DNA of 64,000 bases, taken from NCBI GenBank assembly GCA_963696545.1, contig CAVOKQ010000003.1, positions 1 to 64,000 of the forward strand. The letters run 5' to 3'. Source of the DNA: RPQJ01 sp963696545. GTDB lineage: Bacteria; Pseudomonadota; Gammaproteobacteria; Steroidobacterales; Steroidobacteraceae. Positions 1 to 8,351 of this stretch are shown one piece after another. The number at the start of each line of letters is the position of its first letter. The first letter of the stretch is position 1. The position numbers were made by a program, and so were the translations under genes. Under the pieces are notes generated by a model. The model had not been told where the DNA came from and did no database searches. It was given only the letters and a program-made list of their open reading frames with translations.

Positions 1-370
1 GCGCGGACGCGAGCACGCGGGCCACGATGTCGTATTCCGCGCGCTTGCTCGGGCGGATGTGCAGCTCGGGCTGCGGATCGGCGCTTGCTTCGCGCCGGAA
101 ATACGCGTCCAGCGTGTCGAGATCGGGCAACGGCGTGCCGTTCCAGAGCACCGTACCGTCGAAGTCGATCTCGAGGTTGATGATCACCGGCTGCGTCTGC
201 GACGGCGCATTGCTCGCGCGCGGCATGTCGAGCTTGACCGCATGTGTCATCACCGGAATCGTGATGATGAACATGACCAGCAGAACGAGCAGGACGTCGA
301 TCAACGGCGTCATGTTCATTTCCATCATCGGCTCGTCTTCGGCGCCGCCGCCGCCAACGTTCATTGCCAT
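1..370 (-). CDS. exbD: ExbD/TolR family biopolymer transport protein, 3' end cut by window
   Basis: Second of two tandem ExbD-type genes; ExbD is the peptidoglycan-facing partner of ExbB in the inner-membrane motor that energises TonB. Reading from ATG at 370, the first 123 codons are visible and the C-terminus lies outside the window. The start MAMNVGGGG is followed by the family signature MNMTPLIDVLLVLLVMFIIT, with the protonatable Asp at residue 25 at the head of the single transmembrane helix, and then a periplasmic domain. It lies 28 bp after the first exbD, so it belongs to the tonB-exbB-exbD-exbD operon, a duplication familiar from Xanthomonas. It could equally be called TolR-like, but the tonB neighbour favours ExbD. 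Confidence 0.88.
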   Translation of the reverse strand, partial: MAMNVGGGGAEDEPMMEMNMTPLIDVLLVLLVMFIITIPVMTHAVKLDMPRASNAPSQTQPVIINLEIDFDGTVLWNGTPLPDLDTLDAYFRREASADPQPELHIRPSKRAEYDIVARVLASA

Positions 371-398
371 TCGTCTGTCTCCTGAAGCCGCGAACGCA

Positions 399-842
399 CT
401 ACTGGCGCGCGAGGCCGCGATCCGGCTCTGTGATGAACCCGACCTTCTGGATGCCGCTGCGCTGGCACAGCACGATTACCCGCCCGATGTGCTCGTACTT
501 GGTGTGCTTGTCACCGCGCACGTGGATCTCCGGTTGCGGGTCCATCACCGCCACTGCCTTCAGCCTCTCGAGCAGCGCGTCCGAATTCGGCACCAGGCCC
601 GTGTTCCAGAAGACGTTGCCTTCGGCATCGACCGCGATGTTGATGTTCTCGGGCTTCGTCTGGGTCGGGATGTTCGCCGCCTTCGGCAGCTCCACCCTGA
701 CCGACTGCGTGATCACCGGGACGGTGATCAGGAAGATGATCAGGAGCACCAGCATCACGTCCACGAGTGGCGTGGTGTTGATCGCCGACAGCGGCTGATC
801 TTCCTCGCCCGGGCCACCGCCCGTCGAAATGGACATGCCCAT
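399..842 (-). CDS. exbD: ExbD family biopolymer transport protein
   Basis: Component of the ExbB-ExbD-TonB complex that uses the proton gradient to drive TonB-dependent outer-membrane uptake. The protein is 147 residues, normal for the family. A glycine-rich acidic N-terminus precedes INTTPLVDVMLVLLIIF, with the essential Asp at residue 28 entering the one transmembrane helix (about 26-44). The remainder is the periplasmic domain. The gene follows exbB by 31 bp and precedes a second exbD, which suggests one transcript reading from tonB. The start is MGMSIS; a second in-frame Met two codons later would shift the start only trivially. Confidence 0.9.
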   Translation of the reverse strand: MGMSISTGGGPGEEDQPLSAINTTPLVDVMLVLLIIFLITVPVITQSVRVELPKAANIPTQTKPENINIAVDAEGNVFWNTGLVPNSDALLERLKAVAVMDPQPEIHVRGDKHTKYEHIGRVIVLCQRSGIQKVGFITEPDRGLARQ

Positions 843-873
843 CTTATCTGCCTCCGGTGCCTGCTGCGGCCGA

Positions 874-1599
874 TTACTTCTTCGCGGCGCCCGCGATCAC
901 GCGGGCTGCGGAGCCCTCGACGCGCGAACCGCTGACGATCACCTGCTCGAGGTCGGACGAGAACAGCTTGACCTTCTCCATGATCAACTTGTTGCGGCCG
1001 AGCAGGTAGTTGTAGCCGAGCACCGCCGGCACTGCGACCGCGAGGCCGACGGCCGTCATGATCAGCGCCTCGCCGACCGGGCCGGCGACCTTGTCGATGC
1101 TCGCCTGGCCGGCAACGCCGATCGACACGAGGGCGTGGTAGATGCCCCACACGGTGCCGAACAGTCCGATGAACGGCGCCGTGGAGCCCGTGGTCGCGAG
1201 GAACGGCAGCTGCGTGGACAATGCGTTGCCGATACGTGCGACGCCGCGCGCAATGACGTTGTCGATCCACTCGTGCAGCGGGACCTGCTGCGAGAGGCGC
1301 GAGTCATGGTGCTGGGCGGCATCGATCGCTTCCGAGGCGACGGCCTTGAAGACATTGCCCTTGCCGGTGAGCTTCGTGACGCCGTTCTTGATGTTGTCCG
1401 CGGCCCAGAAATTCTTGTCGGCTTCCGCCGCCTGGCTGAGCAGGCGCTTCTGCTCCCACCACTTGGTGAAGATGATGAACCACGAGTACGCGGACATCAG
1501 CACCAGCAGCACGAGCACGCCCTTGGTGACGTAGTCACCCTGCGCCCACATCGCCTGGATTCCGTACGGGTTGTCGACAGCAATAGTTTCAGTGGCCAC
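874..1599 (-). CDS. exbB: ExbB/TolQ/MotA family proton channel protein
   Basis: Inner-membrane channel subunit of the TonB energising motor. The 241-residue protein has three hydrophobic segments (roughly residues 27-46, 130-152 and 170-195). The conserved stretch between the last two, with GLFGTVWGIYHAL and GEALIMTAVGLAVAVPA, is the MotA/TolQ/ExbB proton-channel signature. It is encoded between tonB (76 bp upstream) and exbD. Known family biology places a pentamer of ExbB around a dimer of ExbD. TolQ is the alternative family member, but no tolA, tolB or pal genes are nearby. Confidence 0.92.
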   Translation of the reverse strand: MATETIAVDNPYGIQAMWAQGDYVTKGVLVLLVLMSAYSWFIIFTKWWEQKRLLSQAAEADKNFWAADNIKNGVTKLTGKGNVFKAVASEAIDAAQHHDSRLSQQVPLHEWIDNVIARGVARIGNALSTQLPFLATTGSTAPFIGLFGTVWGIYHALVSIGVAGQASIDKVAGPVGEALIMTAVGLAVAVPAVLGYNYLLGRNKLIMEKVKLFSSDLEQVIVSGSRVEGSAARVIAGAAKK

Positions 1600-1675
1600 G
1601 GGGATGCTCCTCCAACGAATCGGTTTGCGTTTTCTGTAAGACGTGCTCGAGCGGCGGCGAGAGTGCGGCGGCGCC

Positions 1676-2335
1676 TCAGTCCGTCAGCCGGAAGGTGACG
1701 GCGAAGGTATGCCACATGGCGACCGGCTTGCCGTCCTCCTTGCCAGGGACGAAACGCCAGTTACGCTGGACTTCCTTGACGGCGGCCTCGTCGAGCTTCT
1801 CGAAGCCACTGCTCTTCGCGACCTTCACCTCGCCGGCGCGGCCGCTCTCGAGTACGAAGACCTGCAGCGTCACCGTGCCCGCCTCGCCCGCGCGACGCGA
1901 AGCTGGCGGATACTCGGGCTGCGTGATCCTGGCGCCCTTGCCCTGCGTCGAGGGCGGCACCTTGACGACGGCCGACTTCTCGACGGGCGCAGCCGCGGCA
2001 ACGGGCGCGGGCGCAGCGACCGGACGCTCCGAGGTCACGTTGGAGATGGCCGTCGTCGGGCCCGTGTCGGTCGGGATGTCGATCGAGATCTCCGGCGGCG
2101 GCACGTAGGGCGGCGGAGTGTCGATCTCGGGCGGCGGAGGCGGCGGCTTGTCCTCGTCCGGCGTCTCTTCGATGATCTTGGTCTCGACCGGGCCGGTCAC
2201 GACTTCGACGATCTTCGCGCCGAGGCCGGAAGCCAGCACCCAGAAGAACAGCACGTGGATGATGACGACCAGTACGAAAGCCAGCGTGCGCTTGCTGTTT
2301 TTTGCCGGATCGTCAATCGAGTAATCGTACGCCAC
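1676..2335 (-). CDS. tonB: TonB family energy-transducing protein
   Basis: Periplasm-spanning protein that couples ExbB/ExbD to outer-membrane receptors. The 219 residues show the classic layout: a short cytoplasmic start, one transmembrane anchor (about 17-36, LAFVLVVIIHVLFFWVLAS), a proline-rich spacer (about 60-85, including PPPPPPEIDTPPPYVPPP) and a C-terminal TonB domain (about 140-219) with YPPASRRAGEAGTVTLQVFV. It is first in a tonB-exbB-exbD-exbD block. The 180-bp space upstream carries a palindrome (2479-2496) and a GC-rich hairpin (2423-2454), either of which could act on this promoter. I did not find a convincing Fur box. Confidence 0.92.
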   Translation of the reverse strand: MAYDYSIDDPAKNSKRTLAFVLVVIIHVLFFWVLASGLGAKIVEVVTGPVETKIIEETPDEDKPPPPPPEIDTPPPYVPPPEISIDIPTDTGPTTAISNVTSERPVAAPAPVAAAAPVEKSAVVKVPPSTQGKGARITQPEYPPASRRAGEAGTVTLQVFVLESGRAGEVKVAKSSGFEKLDEAAVKEVQRNWRFVPGKEDGKPVAMWHTFAVTFRLTD

Positions 2336-2422
2336 GTCCCCTCCGTCGCTGTGGGGTCGTTATTTAGATGTTTCTGCCCGGGGCTCCCGCCCTGACGCTC
2401 CGGGGTAGACGACAGTACAAGA

Positions 2423-2454
2423 GCCCGCCCGCCCTAGCAACCCCTCGGGCGGGC
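2423..2454. repeat. GC-rich inverted repeat between ilvD and tonB
   Basis: Nine-base arms GCCCGCCCG (2423-2431) and CGGGCGGGC (2446-2454) flank a 14-base loop. The element sits in the 180-bp gap downstream of ilvD and upstream of tonB, both read on the minus strand. It could be a terminator for ilvD, but neither strand shows a T-run after the stem, so this is only a structural call. Confidence 0.4.
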
Positions 2455-2478
2455 GCGAACTTTACCTATCGATCGACA

Positions 2479-2496
2479 ACGACTCAAGTGAGTCGT
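2479..2496. promoter_or_regulatory. 16/18 palindrome upstream of tonB, possible operator
   Basis: ACGACTCA and TGAGTCGT form perfect 8-base arms around AG. A further direct copy of GAGTCGTCA follows at 2510-2518, at the ilvD stop. The site is about 145 bp upstream of the tonB start. It does not match the Fur or TrpR consensus known to me; the assignment as an operator is inferred from symmetry and position only. Confidence 0.3.
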
Positions 2497-2515
2497 CATG
2501 GCCCGCATCGAGTCG

Positions 2516-4221
2516 TCACTGTCCCCTTGACGCCGAGCCCAGATTTCTGTCAGTCACTGCTCCGAGCGAGGCGCTGCTGACCAGCTCTGCGTACTTCGCG
2601 AGCACGCCACGCACCGCGTACGGCGGCGGCGCGACCCACTGCGCCCGCCGCCGCTCGATCTCGCCGGACGGAACATCGAGCGTGACGCTCCGTTGCGTGG
2701 CGTCGATCGGAATCGGGTCGCCGTCTTGGACCAGCGCCAGCGGGCCGCCGAGCGCGGCCTCGGGCGAGACGTGGCCGACGACGAAACCGTGGCTGCCGCC
2801 GGAGAATCGTCCGTCGGTGATCAGCGCCACCTTGTCGCCGAGCCCCTGCCCATGATCGCGGCCGTCGGGCTCAGCATCTCGCGCATGCCGGGCCCGCCGC
2901 GCGGGCCTTCGTAGCGGATGACGAGCACGTCGCCGGCGACGACCGTCCCGTCGAGGATCGCCTGCAGCGCGGCCTCTTCGCCGTCGAATACCCGGGCGCG
3001 GCCCGCGAAGCGCAGCCCTTCCTTGCCGGAAATCTTGGCGACCGCACCCTCGGGCGCCAGGTTGCCGTACAGCACGACCAGGTGGCTCTCCGGCTTGATC
3101 GGCTGCGCAAGGGACCGGACGATCTGCTGGCCGGCTGGATACGGCTTCACGCGCTTCAGGTTCTGGGCCAGCGTCTTGCCGGTGACCGTCAGGCAGTCCC
3201 CGTGCAGCAGTCCCGCGCCGAGCAGCTCCTTCATCAGCGGCTGGATGCCGCCGATCCGGATCAGTTCCGACATCGAGTAGCGGCCGCTCGGCCGCAGGTC
3301 CGCGAGCACCGGCACGCGCGCGCCGATCCGCGTGAAGTCATCGAGGTGCAGCGGCACGCCCGCGGCGTGCGCGATCGCGAGCAGGTGCAGCACGGCATTG
3401 GTCGAGCCGGCGAGCGCAATGGTCACGACGATCGCGTTCTCGAAGGCTTCGCGGCTCAGGATGTCGGACGGCTTTACGCCGCGCCGGACGAGGTCCACGA
3501 CCGCCTTGCCAGCACGTGCCGCGTCGAGCCGCTTGTGGCGCGACACCGCCTCCTGGGCCGAGCTGTTGGCGAGACTCATTCCCAGCGCCTCGATCGCCGA
3601 GGCCATCGTGTTCGCCGTGTACATGCCTCCGCAGCTGCCGGGCCCGGGGATCGCGGTGCGCTCGACCTCACGCAGCTGCCGGTCGGAGATCGAGCCCTGG
3701 GCATGGGCGCCGACGGCCTCGAACACCGAAACGATGTCGCGCCGTTCAGCGCCGGGCCGGATGGTGCCGCCGTAGACGAACACCGCGGGCCGGTCGAGCC
3801 GCGCGATCGCCATCATGCAGCCCGGCATGTTCTTGTCGCAGCCGCCGATCGCAACGAGTCCATCGAAGCCCTGCGCGCCGACCACCGTCTCGATCGAGTC
3901 GGCGATCACCTCGCGCGAGACCAGCGAGTAACGCATGCCCGGCGTGCCCATCGAGATGCCGTCGGACACGGTGATCGTGCCGAAGATCGTGCTCTTGCCA
4001 CCCGCCTCGTCCGCACCCTTCGCCGCGGCATCGGCGAGCTTGTGGATGTGCATGTTGCAGGGCGTGAGGTTGCTCCACGTCGAGGCCACGCCGACCTGTG
4101 GCCGGCGGAAGTCACGGTCGGAATAGCCAACCGCGCGCAGCATCGCGCGGCTGGGCGTCTGCTTGACGCCGTCGAAGACGATGCTCGAGTACGCGCGCGG
4201 GTCAACCTTGCGTCGGGTCAT
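2516..4221 (-). CDS. ilvD: dihydroxy-acid dehydratase, single-base frameshift
   Basis: Converts 2,3-dihydroxy-isovalerate or -methylvalerate to the 2-oxo acids of valine and isoleucine synthesis; an Fe-S dehydratase. Residues 1-466 are read from ATG 4221 and include cluster cysteines Cys55 (TPCNMH), Cys128 (GGCDKN) and Cys197 (GPGSCGG). The reading frame then breaks in MG(R)G, while the following frame (to 2516) continues with GLGDKVALITDGRFSGGSHG. Adding one base between 2848 and 2849 restores MGQGLGDKVALITDG and gives 568 residues, the usual length. Because the gene is otherwise perfect, a sequencing deletion is more likely than decay. Transcribed away from the ilvC operon, with the MFS gene just upstream. 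Confidence 0.88.
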
Positions 4222-4272
4222 GGTCGGGACTCCTGAGGATCCGGATATTCTGCGGCCAGCACGCGCCCGCGG

Positions 4273-5532
4273 TCACTCCCGGTCGCTGCGGGATTCACGT
4301 AGCCGGCGCATGGCCGTGAACTCCCGCGCCCCGGCAATGGTGAGGGCGAGCGGCAGCAGCAACGCCCACATGCCGGCCCCGGGGCGCCATCGCTCGAGCA
4401 GGTGGTAGCACGCGATACCGATCGGCGGCGCAACGAGCCCGCGGATGCCTGTCAGCGTGACGTGCAGCGCCATGTACCGGGTCTCCTCGCCGCGCGGTGC
4501 GAAATCATTGTGACCGAGAGTCCAGCCGAGGCTGCCGGCAGCCAGCGAAATGCCGAGCAGCAGCGCGCCGGGCCACAGCAGCAACGGCTGGTGGAGCAAC
4601 ACGGCGAGCACGAGCAGCACCGAGCCCACGACGCCCACGCGACTGTGCACTGACCGGAACACGATCACGTGGTGACCGTCCAGGAATCGCGCCCACGGCC
4701 CGATGGCAAGCGGGATCGCGAGCACGGGCACCGCGGTGGTGATCGCGACCTGCATGAATTCCGACACCTGCAGCACGTCGTCCAGGCAGATGACCAGCAG
4801 CGGCGTGAGCGTGAGCAGCCCGGCTCCGAACATCGACATCGCCAGCATGTAGTGACGGAAATCCGCGTCGGTCGCAAGCAGGTGCCGGATGCCGCCCAGG
4901 TCGAACCGTGCACCCTGCTCCAGTCGCGCGCGCTCCGCCTCCAGCAGCTGCTCCTCGTCCTGTACGTGGAAGCGCTGGAAAGCCCATGCGCCCGCCAGGC
5001 CGCACATGCCGGCGGCAACGATCAACACCCGGAACCATGGCCCGTCCCGCTCCAGCAGCCAGCCGAGCAGCAGGCCGGTGAGCGCGATCGCAATCGACCC
5101 GTTGATCATGATGCGGCCGGTAATGCTGGCACGCAGGTGACGCGGATAGTTCACGCTCCAGATGACCGAGCGCACGGTGTCGATCCCGGCCCAGACGAGC
5201 CGGGCCGAGATGTACAGCACGAGGAACGCCGCGAGACCGCCACCGCCGAGCGGGACCAGCGCGAGCGCGGCGACCAGCACGACGAGCGTCACGAGTAGCG
5301 GCTGCAGGAAGCCGATCTTGCGGCGCCCCTGGGCGCGGCGCGCAAACGCGAGGCTCACGAGGTTGGCCCAGGCTGGGGCCGAACTGACCAGCGCGAGCAC
5401 GAGGTCGACCGCCACGCCATGCGTGGCCGAGCCGAACAGCGAGCGCACCATCACGGCAGCCGTGCCACCCTCGATGATGCCGAGGCAAACGTAGATCAGC
5501 GTCCAGGCACGACGCTCGAAGCCGAGATCCAT
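4273..5532 (-). CDS. MFS-type transporter, substrate unknown
   Basis: A 419-residue integral membrane protein with many hydrophobic helices, in the style of a 12-helix major facilitator superfamily carrier, with a charged central loop near residues 195-225. ATG 5532 (MDLGFERRAW) is preferred because it lies 13 bp after the aminopeptidase stop; an earlier in-frame Met would overlap that gene. It sits between an M17 aminopeptidase and ilvD, all on the minus strand, so a role in exporting or importing amino-acid or peptide products is possible. That is speculation; no substrate-specific motif was recognised. Confidence 0.72.
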   Translation of the reverse strand: MDLGFERRAWTLIYVCLGIIEGGTAAVMVRSLFGSATHGVAVDLVLALVSSAPAWANLVSLAFARRAQGRRKIGFLQPLLVTLVVLVAALALVPLGGGGLAAFLVLYISARLVWAGIDTVRSVIWSVNYPRHLRASITGRIMINGSIAIALTGLLLGWLLERDGPWFRVLIVAAGMCGLAGAWAFQRFHVQDEEQLLEAERARLEQGARFDLGGIRHLLATDADFRHYMLAMSMFGAGLLTLTPLLVICLDDVLQVSEFMQVAITTAVPVLAIPLAIGPWARFLDGHHVIVFRSVHSRVGVVGSVLLVLAVLLHQPLLLWPGALLLGISLAAGSLGWTLGHNDFAPRGEETRYMALHVTLTGIRGLVAPPIGIACYHLLERWRPGAGMWALLLPLALTIAGAREFTAMRRLRESRSDRE

Positions 5533-5545
5533 CGGATGCGGGACG

Positions 5546-6934
5546 TCAGCCGTAGCGTTCGACCAGCAGCGCGAACAGGGCACGCACGGCCTGCGGCTCG
5601 GCGCCCACCGGGCGGCCGGGACGGTCCTTGCTGTTCCAGGCGTAGAGGTCGACGTGCAGCCAGTCGCGCGACGCAGCGACGAATCGACGCAGGAACAGGC
5701 CGCCGATCACGGCGCCGGCAAAGGTCGAGCCCGATACGTTGTTGAGATCGGCCACCTTGCTCGAGATCTCGTCGTCGTAGCCGTCCCACAGCGGCATCGG
5801 CCACAACGGGTCCGCCAGCGCGCGACCATGGCGCAGCAGCGCGTCGACGGTGCCGGGCTTGGAGCCGAACAGCGCCGGCAGTTCCGGCCCGAGCGCGACT
5901 CGCGCGGCACCGGTCAGCGTGGCCATGTCCACCAGCAGGTCCGGCTCGTCCGCATCAGCGGCCGCCAGCGCGTCGCAGAGCACCAGCCTGCCCTCGGCGT
6001 CCGTGTTGCCGACCTCGACCGTCAGTCCCTTGCGCGTGCGCAGCACGTCGCCTGGTCGATACGCATTTCCCGCGATGGCATTCTCGACTGCGGGTACGAG
6101 CACTCGCAGTCGAACCGGCAGCGCGCTCTCCATGACCATCCGCGCGAGCGCGAGCACGCATGCCGCGCCACCCATGTCCTTCTTCATCAGCAACATGCCC
6201 GCCGGCGGCTTGATGTCGAGGCCGCCGGAATCGAAGCACACCCCCTTGCCCACCAGCGTCACGCGCGGCGCCGCGGGATCACCCCAGCTGAAATCGATCA
6301 GTCGCGGCGCCGACTCGGCCGCGCGTCCCACTGCGTGGATGGCCGGGAACCCTTCCAGCAGCGCATCACCGGACACGACGCGGGCGTCAGCGCCACAGCC
6401 GTTCGCCATCGACAGCGCCTGCTCCGCGAGCCGCTCGGGCGTCAGGTCTGCCGCGGGCGTATTGATCATGTCGCGCGCCATCGCGAGCGACGCTGACATG
6501 CGCCGCACGTAGGCCATGTCGGCGAGTTGCGGCGGAACGAGCGACGCGGCGGCGCGGTCCATGCCGGGTTTCGTACGGTAACGATTGAAGCGGTAGCTGC
6601 CGTGCGCCCAGCCCACGGCTGCAGCCGTCGCGCTTCCCGCAGGCAGGGCGTTGGCGATTGCCCACGCACCGGCAGGCAGGCGATCCGGTGCACCGGCAAC
6701 GTGCCACGGCTCCAGTTCGTCCAGCGCTGCGACGTTGCCGAGCCCGAGCACCGCGGCGCGGGCCCCGCCATCCGCGGAGGCAATACAGGCAACCTGGTGG
6801 CGCTCGCCGCGGAATCTCAGGTCGGCGAGCCACGTGCGCGTGGCTGCATCCTGCGTCGCAAGCCAGGACTCGAGGTCCTTCTCGGGGACCAGCCATAACG
6901 GCCGCGCGGCCGCAGCGTCGCGATCTTCAAACAT
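5546..6934 (-). CDS. M17 leucyl aminopeptidase family protein
   Basis: Cytosolic metallo-aminopeptidase that removes N-terminal residues from peptides. In 462 residues it has a divergent N-terminal domain and a well conserved catalytic C-terminal domain. GKGVCFDSGGLDIKP and MKKDMGGAA supply the metal-binding Lys and Asp residues. NTDAEGRLVLCDAL is the family signature with the Asp and Glu ligands. It is somewhat shorter than PepA (about 500 residues) and closer to the PepB-like branch. It is divergent from the ilvC operon across a 330-bp region and probably co-transcribed with the MFS gene, 13 bp downstream. Confidence 0.88.
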   Translation of the reverse strand: MFEDRDAAAARPLWLVPEKDLESWLATQDAATRTWLADLRFRGERHQVACIASADGGARAAVLGLGNVAALDELEPWHVAGAPDRLPAGAWAIANALPAGSATAAAVGWAHGSYRFNRYRTKPGMDRAAASLVPPQLADMAYVRRMSASLAMARDMINTPAADLTPERLAEQALSMANGCGADARVVSGDALLEGFPAIHAVGRAAESAPRLIDFSWGDPAAPRVTLVGKGVCFDSGGLDIKPPAGMLLMKKDMGGAACVLALARMVMESALPVRLRVLVPAVENAIAGNAYRPGDVLRTRKGLTVEVGNTDAEGRLVLCDALAAADADEPDLLVDMATLTGAARVALGPELPALFGSKPGTVDALLRHGRALADPLWPMPLWDGYDDEISSKVADLNNVSGSTFAGAVIGGLFLRRFVAASRDWLHVDLYAWNSKDRPGRPVGAEPQAVRALFALLVERYG

Positions 6935-7039
6935 GGTGACGACAGCTTAGCGGAAGTTCTTTTTGCAGTGCGGTTGACAATAGGTCCGGCGCTATGCTGC
7001 TATCTGCGGCTCAAGCCGACCCTTCCAAGCAGGCTCGCG

Positions 7040-7153
7040 ATGGAGCTCCAGGCCGCACAAGGCGATTTCCCCTCCACGGCCGCCCGACTGCCGGGCCAGC
7101 TGCTTGCTCTGCTCGTGCTGCTTCCCACTGGGAGGTGCGGGGCCCCGGGCTGA
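7040..7153 (+). CDS. Leu/Val-rich leader peptide of the ilvC-leu operon
   Basis: A 37-codon reading frame with a run LLALLVLL at residues 21-28 (six Leu, one Val in eight codons, using CTG, CTT, CTC and GTG), ending in a TGA at 7151. It is followed 27 bases later by a strong terminator hairpin, and then ilvC. A codon run for the end-products of the operon placed just ahead of a terminator is the hallmark of ribosome-mediated attenuation. An in-frame ATG at 6968 could extend it by 24 codons; neither start has a strong Shine-Dalgarno. Such leaders are established for branched-chain operons in other gammaproteobacteria; this one is inferred from position and composition. Confidence 0.6.
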   Translation: MELQAAQGDFPSTAARLPGQLLALLVLLPTGRCGAPG

Positions 7154-7180
7154 AGGCGCAAACGCGCAGACGGATACCAG

Positions 7181-7220
7181 GAACCCCGCACCGGACACGC
7201 GCCGGGCGGGGTTCTTCGTT
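7181..7220 (+). terminator. intrinsic terminator / attenuator hairpin before ilvC
   Basis: GAACCCCGC (7181-7189) pairs perfectly with GCGGGGTTC (7206-7214), and the loop contains CCGG (7191-7194 and 7202-7205), which can extend the stem. A T-rich tract (TTCGTTTT) follows. It lies between the leader peptide stop and the ilvC start, so it is well placed to be the terminator of an attenuation switch controlled by charged tRNA-Leu or tRNA-Val. Confidence 0.7.
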
Positions 7221-7266
7221 TTGCATGACCCATCATCATTGATCGAATCCTGAGGAGTTCCAGAAA

Positions 7267-8256
7267 ATGCGTGCGTACTCGAAGAAGGACGTGGACAAGA
7301 AGGCCCTGAAGGGCGCCAGGATCGCCGTGGTCGGCTACGGCAGCCAGGGACGTGCGCACGCGCTGAACCTGAAGGACACCGGCTACGACGTGGTGATCGG
7401 CGTCCGCAAGGGCGACAGCTGGAAGCAGGCGAAGAAGGACGGACTGAAGGTCGCGACGCCGGCCGAGGCGGTCAAGGGCGCGACGCTGGTTGCGCTGCTC
7501 ACGCCGGACACGACCCAGGCCGAGAACTACAAGGAGATCCTGCCGAACCTCGCCAAGGGCGCGACCTTGTTGTTCGCACACGGCTTCAACGTCCACTTCA
7601 AGCAGATCAAGCCGCGCAAGGACCTCGACGTCGTGCTGATCGCGCCGAAGGGCCCGGGCGGCCTCGTCCGCCGCCAGTACCAGGAAGGTCGCGGCGTGCC
7701 GTGCCTGATTGCAGTCGCGCAGGACGCGTCCGGCCACGCCAAGGCGAAGGCCCTCGCCTACGCAGACGGCATCGGCGGCACCCGCGCCGGCGTGCTGGAG
7801 ACCACGTTCAAGGAAGAGACCGAGACCGATCTGTTTGGCGAGCAGGCGGTACTGTGCGGCGGCGCGACCGAACTCGTACTGAAGGGATACGAGACGCTGG
7901 TCGAGGCCGGCTACCAGCCGGAAGTCGCCTACTACGAGTGCCTGCACGAATTGAAGCTGATCGTCGACCTGCTGCACGAGGGCGGCCTCGCGAAGATGCA
8001 CAAGTACATCTCGCACACCGCCAAGTGGGGCGACCTGACGCGCGGCCCGCGCGTCGTGAACGCCGGCACGAAGAAGGAGATGAAGAAGATCCTTGCCGAG
8101 ATCCAGGACGGCCGCTTCGCACGCGCCTGGATCAAGGAGAACAAGACCGGCCGCCACAAGTACGACGCGCTGATGAAGAAGGATCTCGCGCACCCGATCG
8201 AGAAGGTCGGCGTGCAGCTGCGCGCCCGCATGCCCTGGCTGAACGACGGCCGCTGA
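7267..8256 (+). CDS. ilvC: ketol-acid reductoisomerase (NADP+), class I
   Basis: Catalyses the Mg-dependent alkyl migration and NADPH reduction of 2-acetolactate or 2-aceto-2-hydroxybutyrate in valine and isoleucine synthesis. The 329 residues fit the short class I form. The nucleotide-binding loop is GYGSQG (23-28) and the catalytic metal site is in TDLFGEQAVLCGG. The helical C-terminal domain with HKYISHTAKWGD follows. A good Shine-Dalgarno (TGAGGAG) precedes ATG 7267. It is the first enzyme gene after the attenuator, followed 95 bp later by leuA. Acetolactate synthase genes are not in the window. Confidence 0.97.
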   Translation: MRAYSKKDVDKKALKGARIAVVGYGSQGRAHALNLKDTGYDVVIGVRKGDSWKQAKKDGLKVATPAEAVKGATLVALLTPDTTQAENYKEILPNLAKGATLLFAHGFNVHFKQIKPRKDLDVVLIAPKGPGGLVRRQYQEGRGVPCLIAVAQDASGHAKAKALAYADGIGGTRAGVLETTFKEETETDLFGEQAVLCGGATELVLKGYETLVEAGYQPEVAYYECLHELKLIVDLLHEGGLAKMHKYISHTAKWGDLTRGPRVVNAGTKKEMKKILAEIQDGRFARAWIKENKTGRHKYDALMKKDLAHPIEKVGVQLRARMPWLNDGR

Positions 8257-8351
8257 GACGAGGCGAAGCAAGGGGGTAGAGAGTCGTGGCGTACTGCGCC
8301 GCTTCGCTACCCCCTACCCCCTGGTCACTGTTCACTCTCCCCGGTACTCCC

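Noticed and set aside
6974..7006. TTGACA as the -35 of the ilvC operon promoter
   Set aside because: The hexamer is perfect, but the possible -10 boxes TATGCT and TATCTG are 13 and 21 bp away, outside the accepted range, so no promoter feature was entered.
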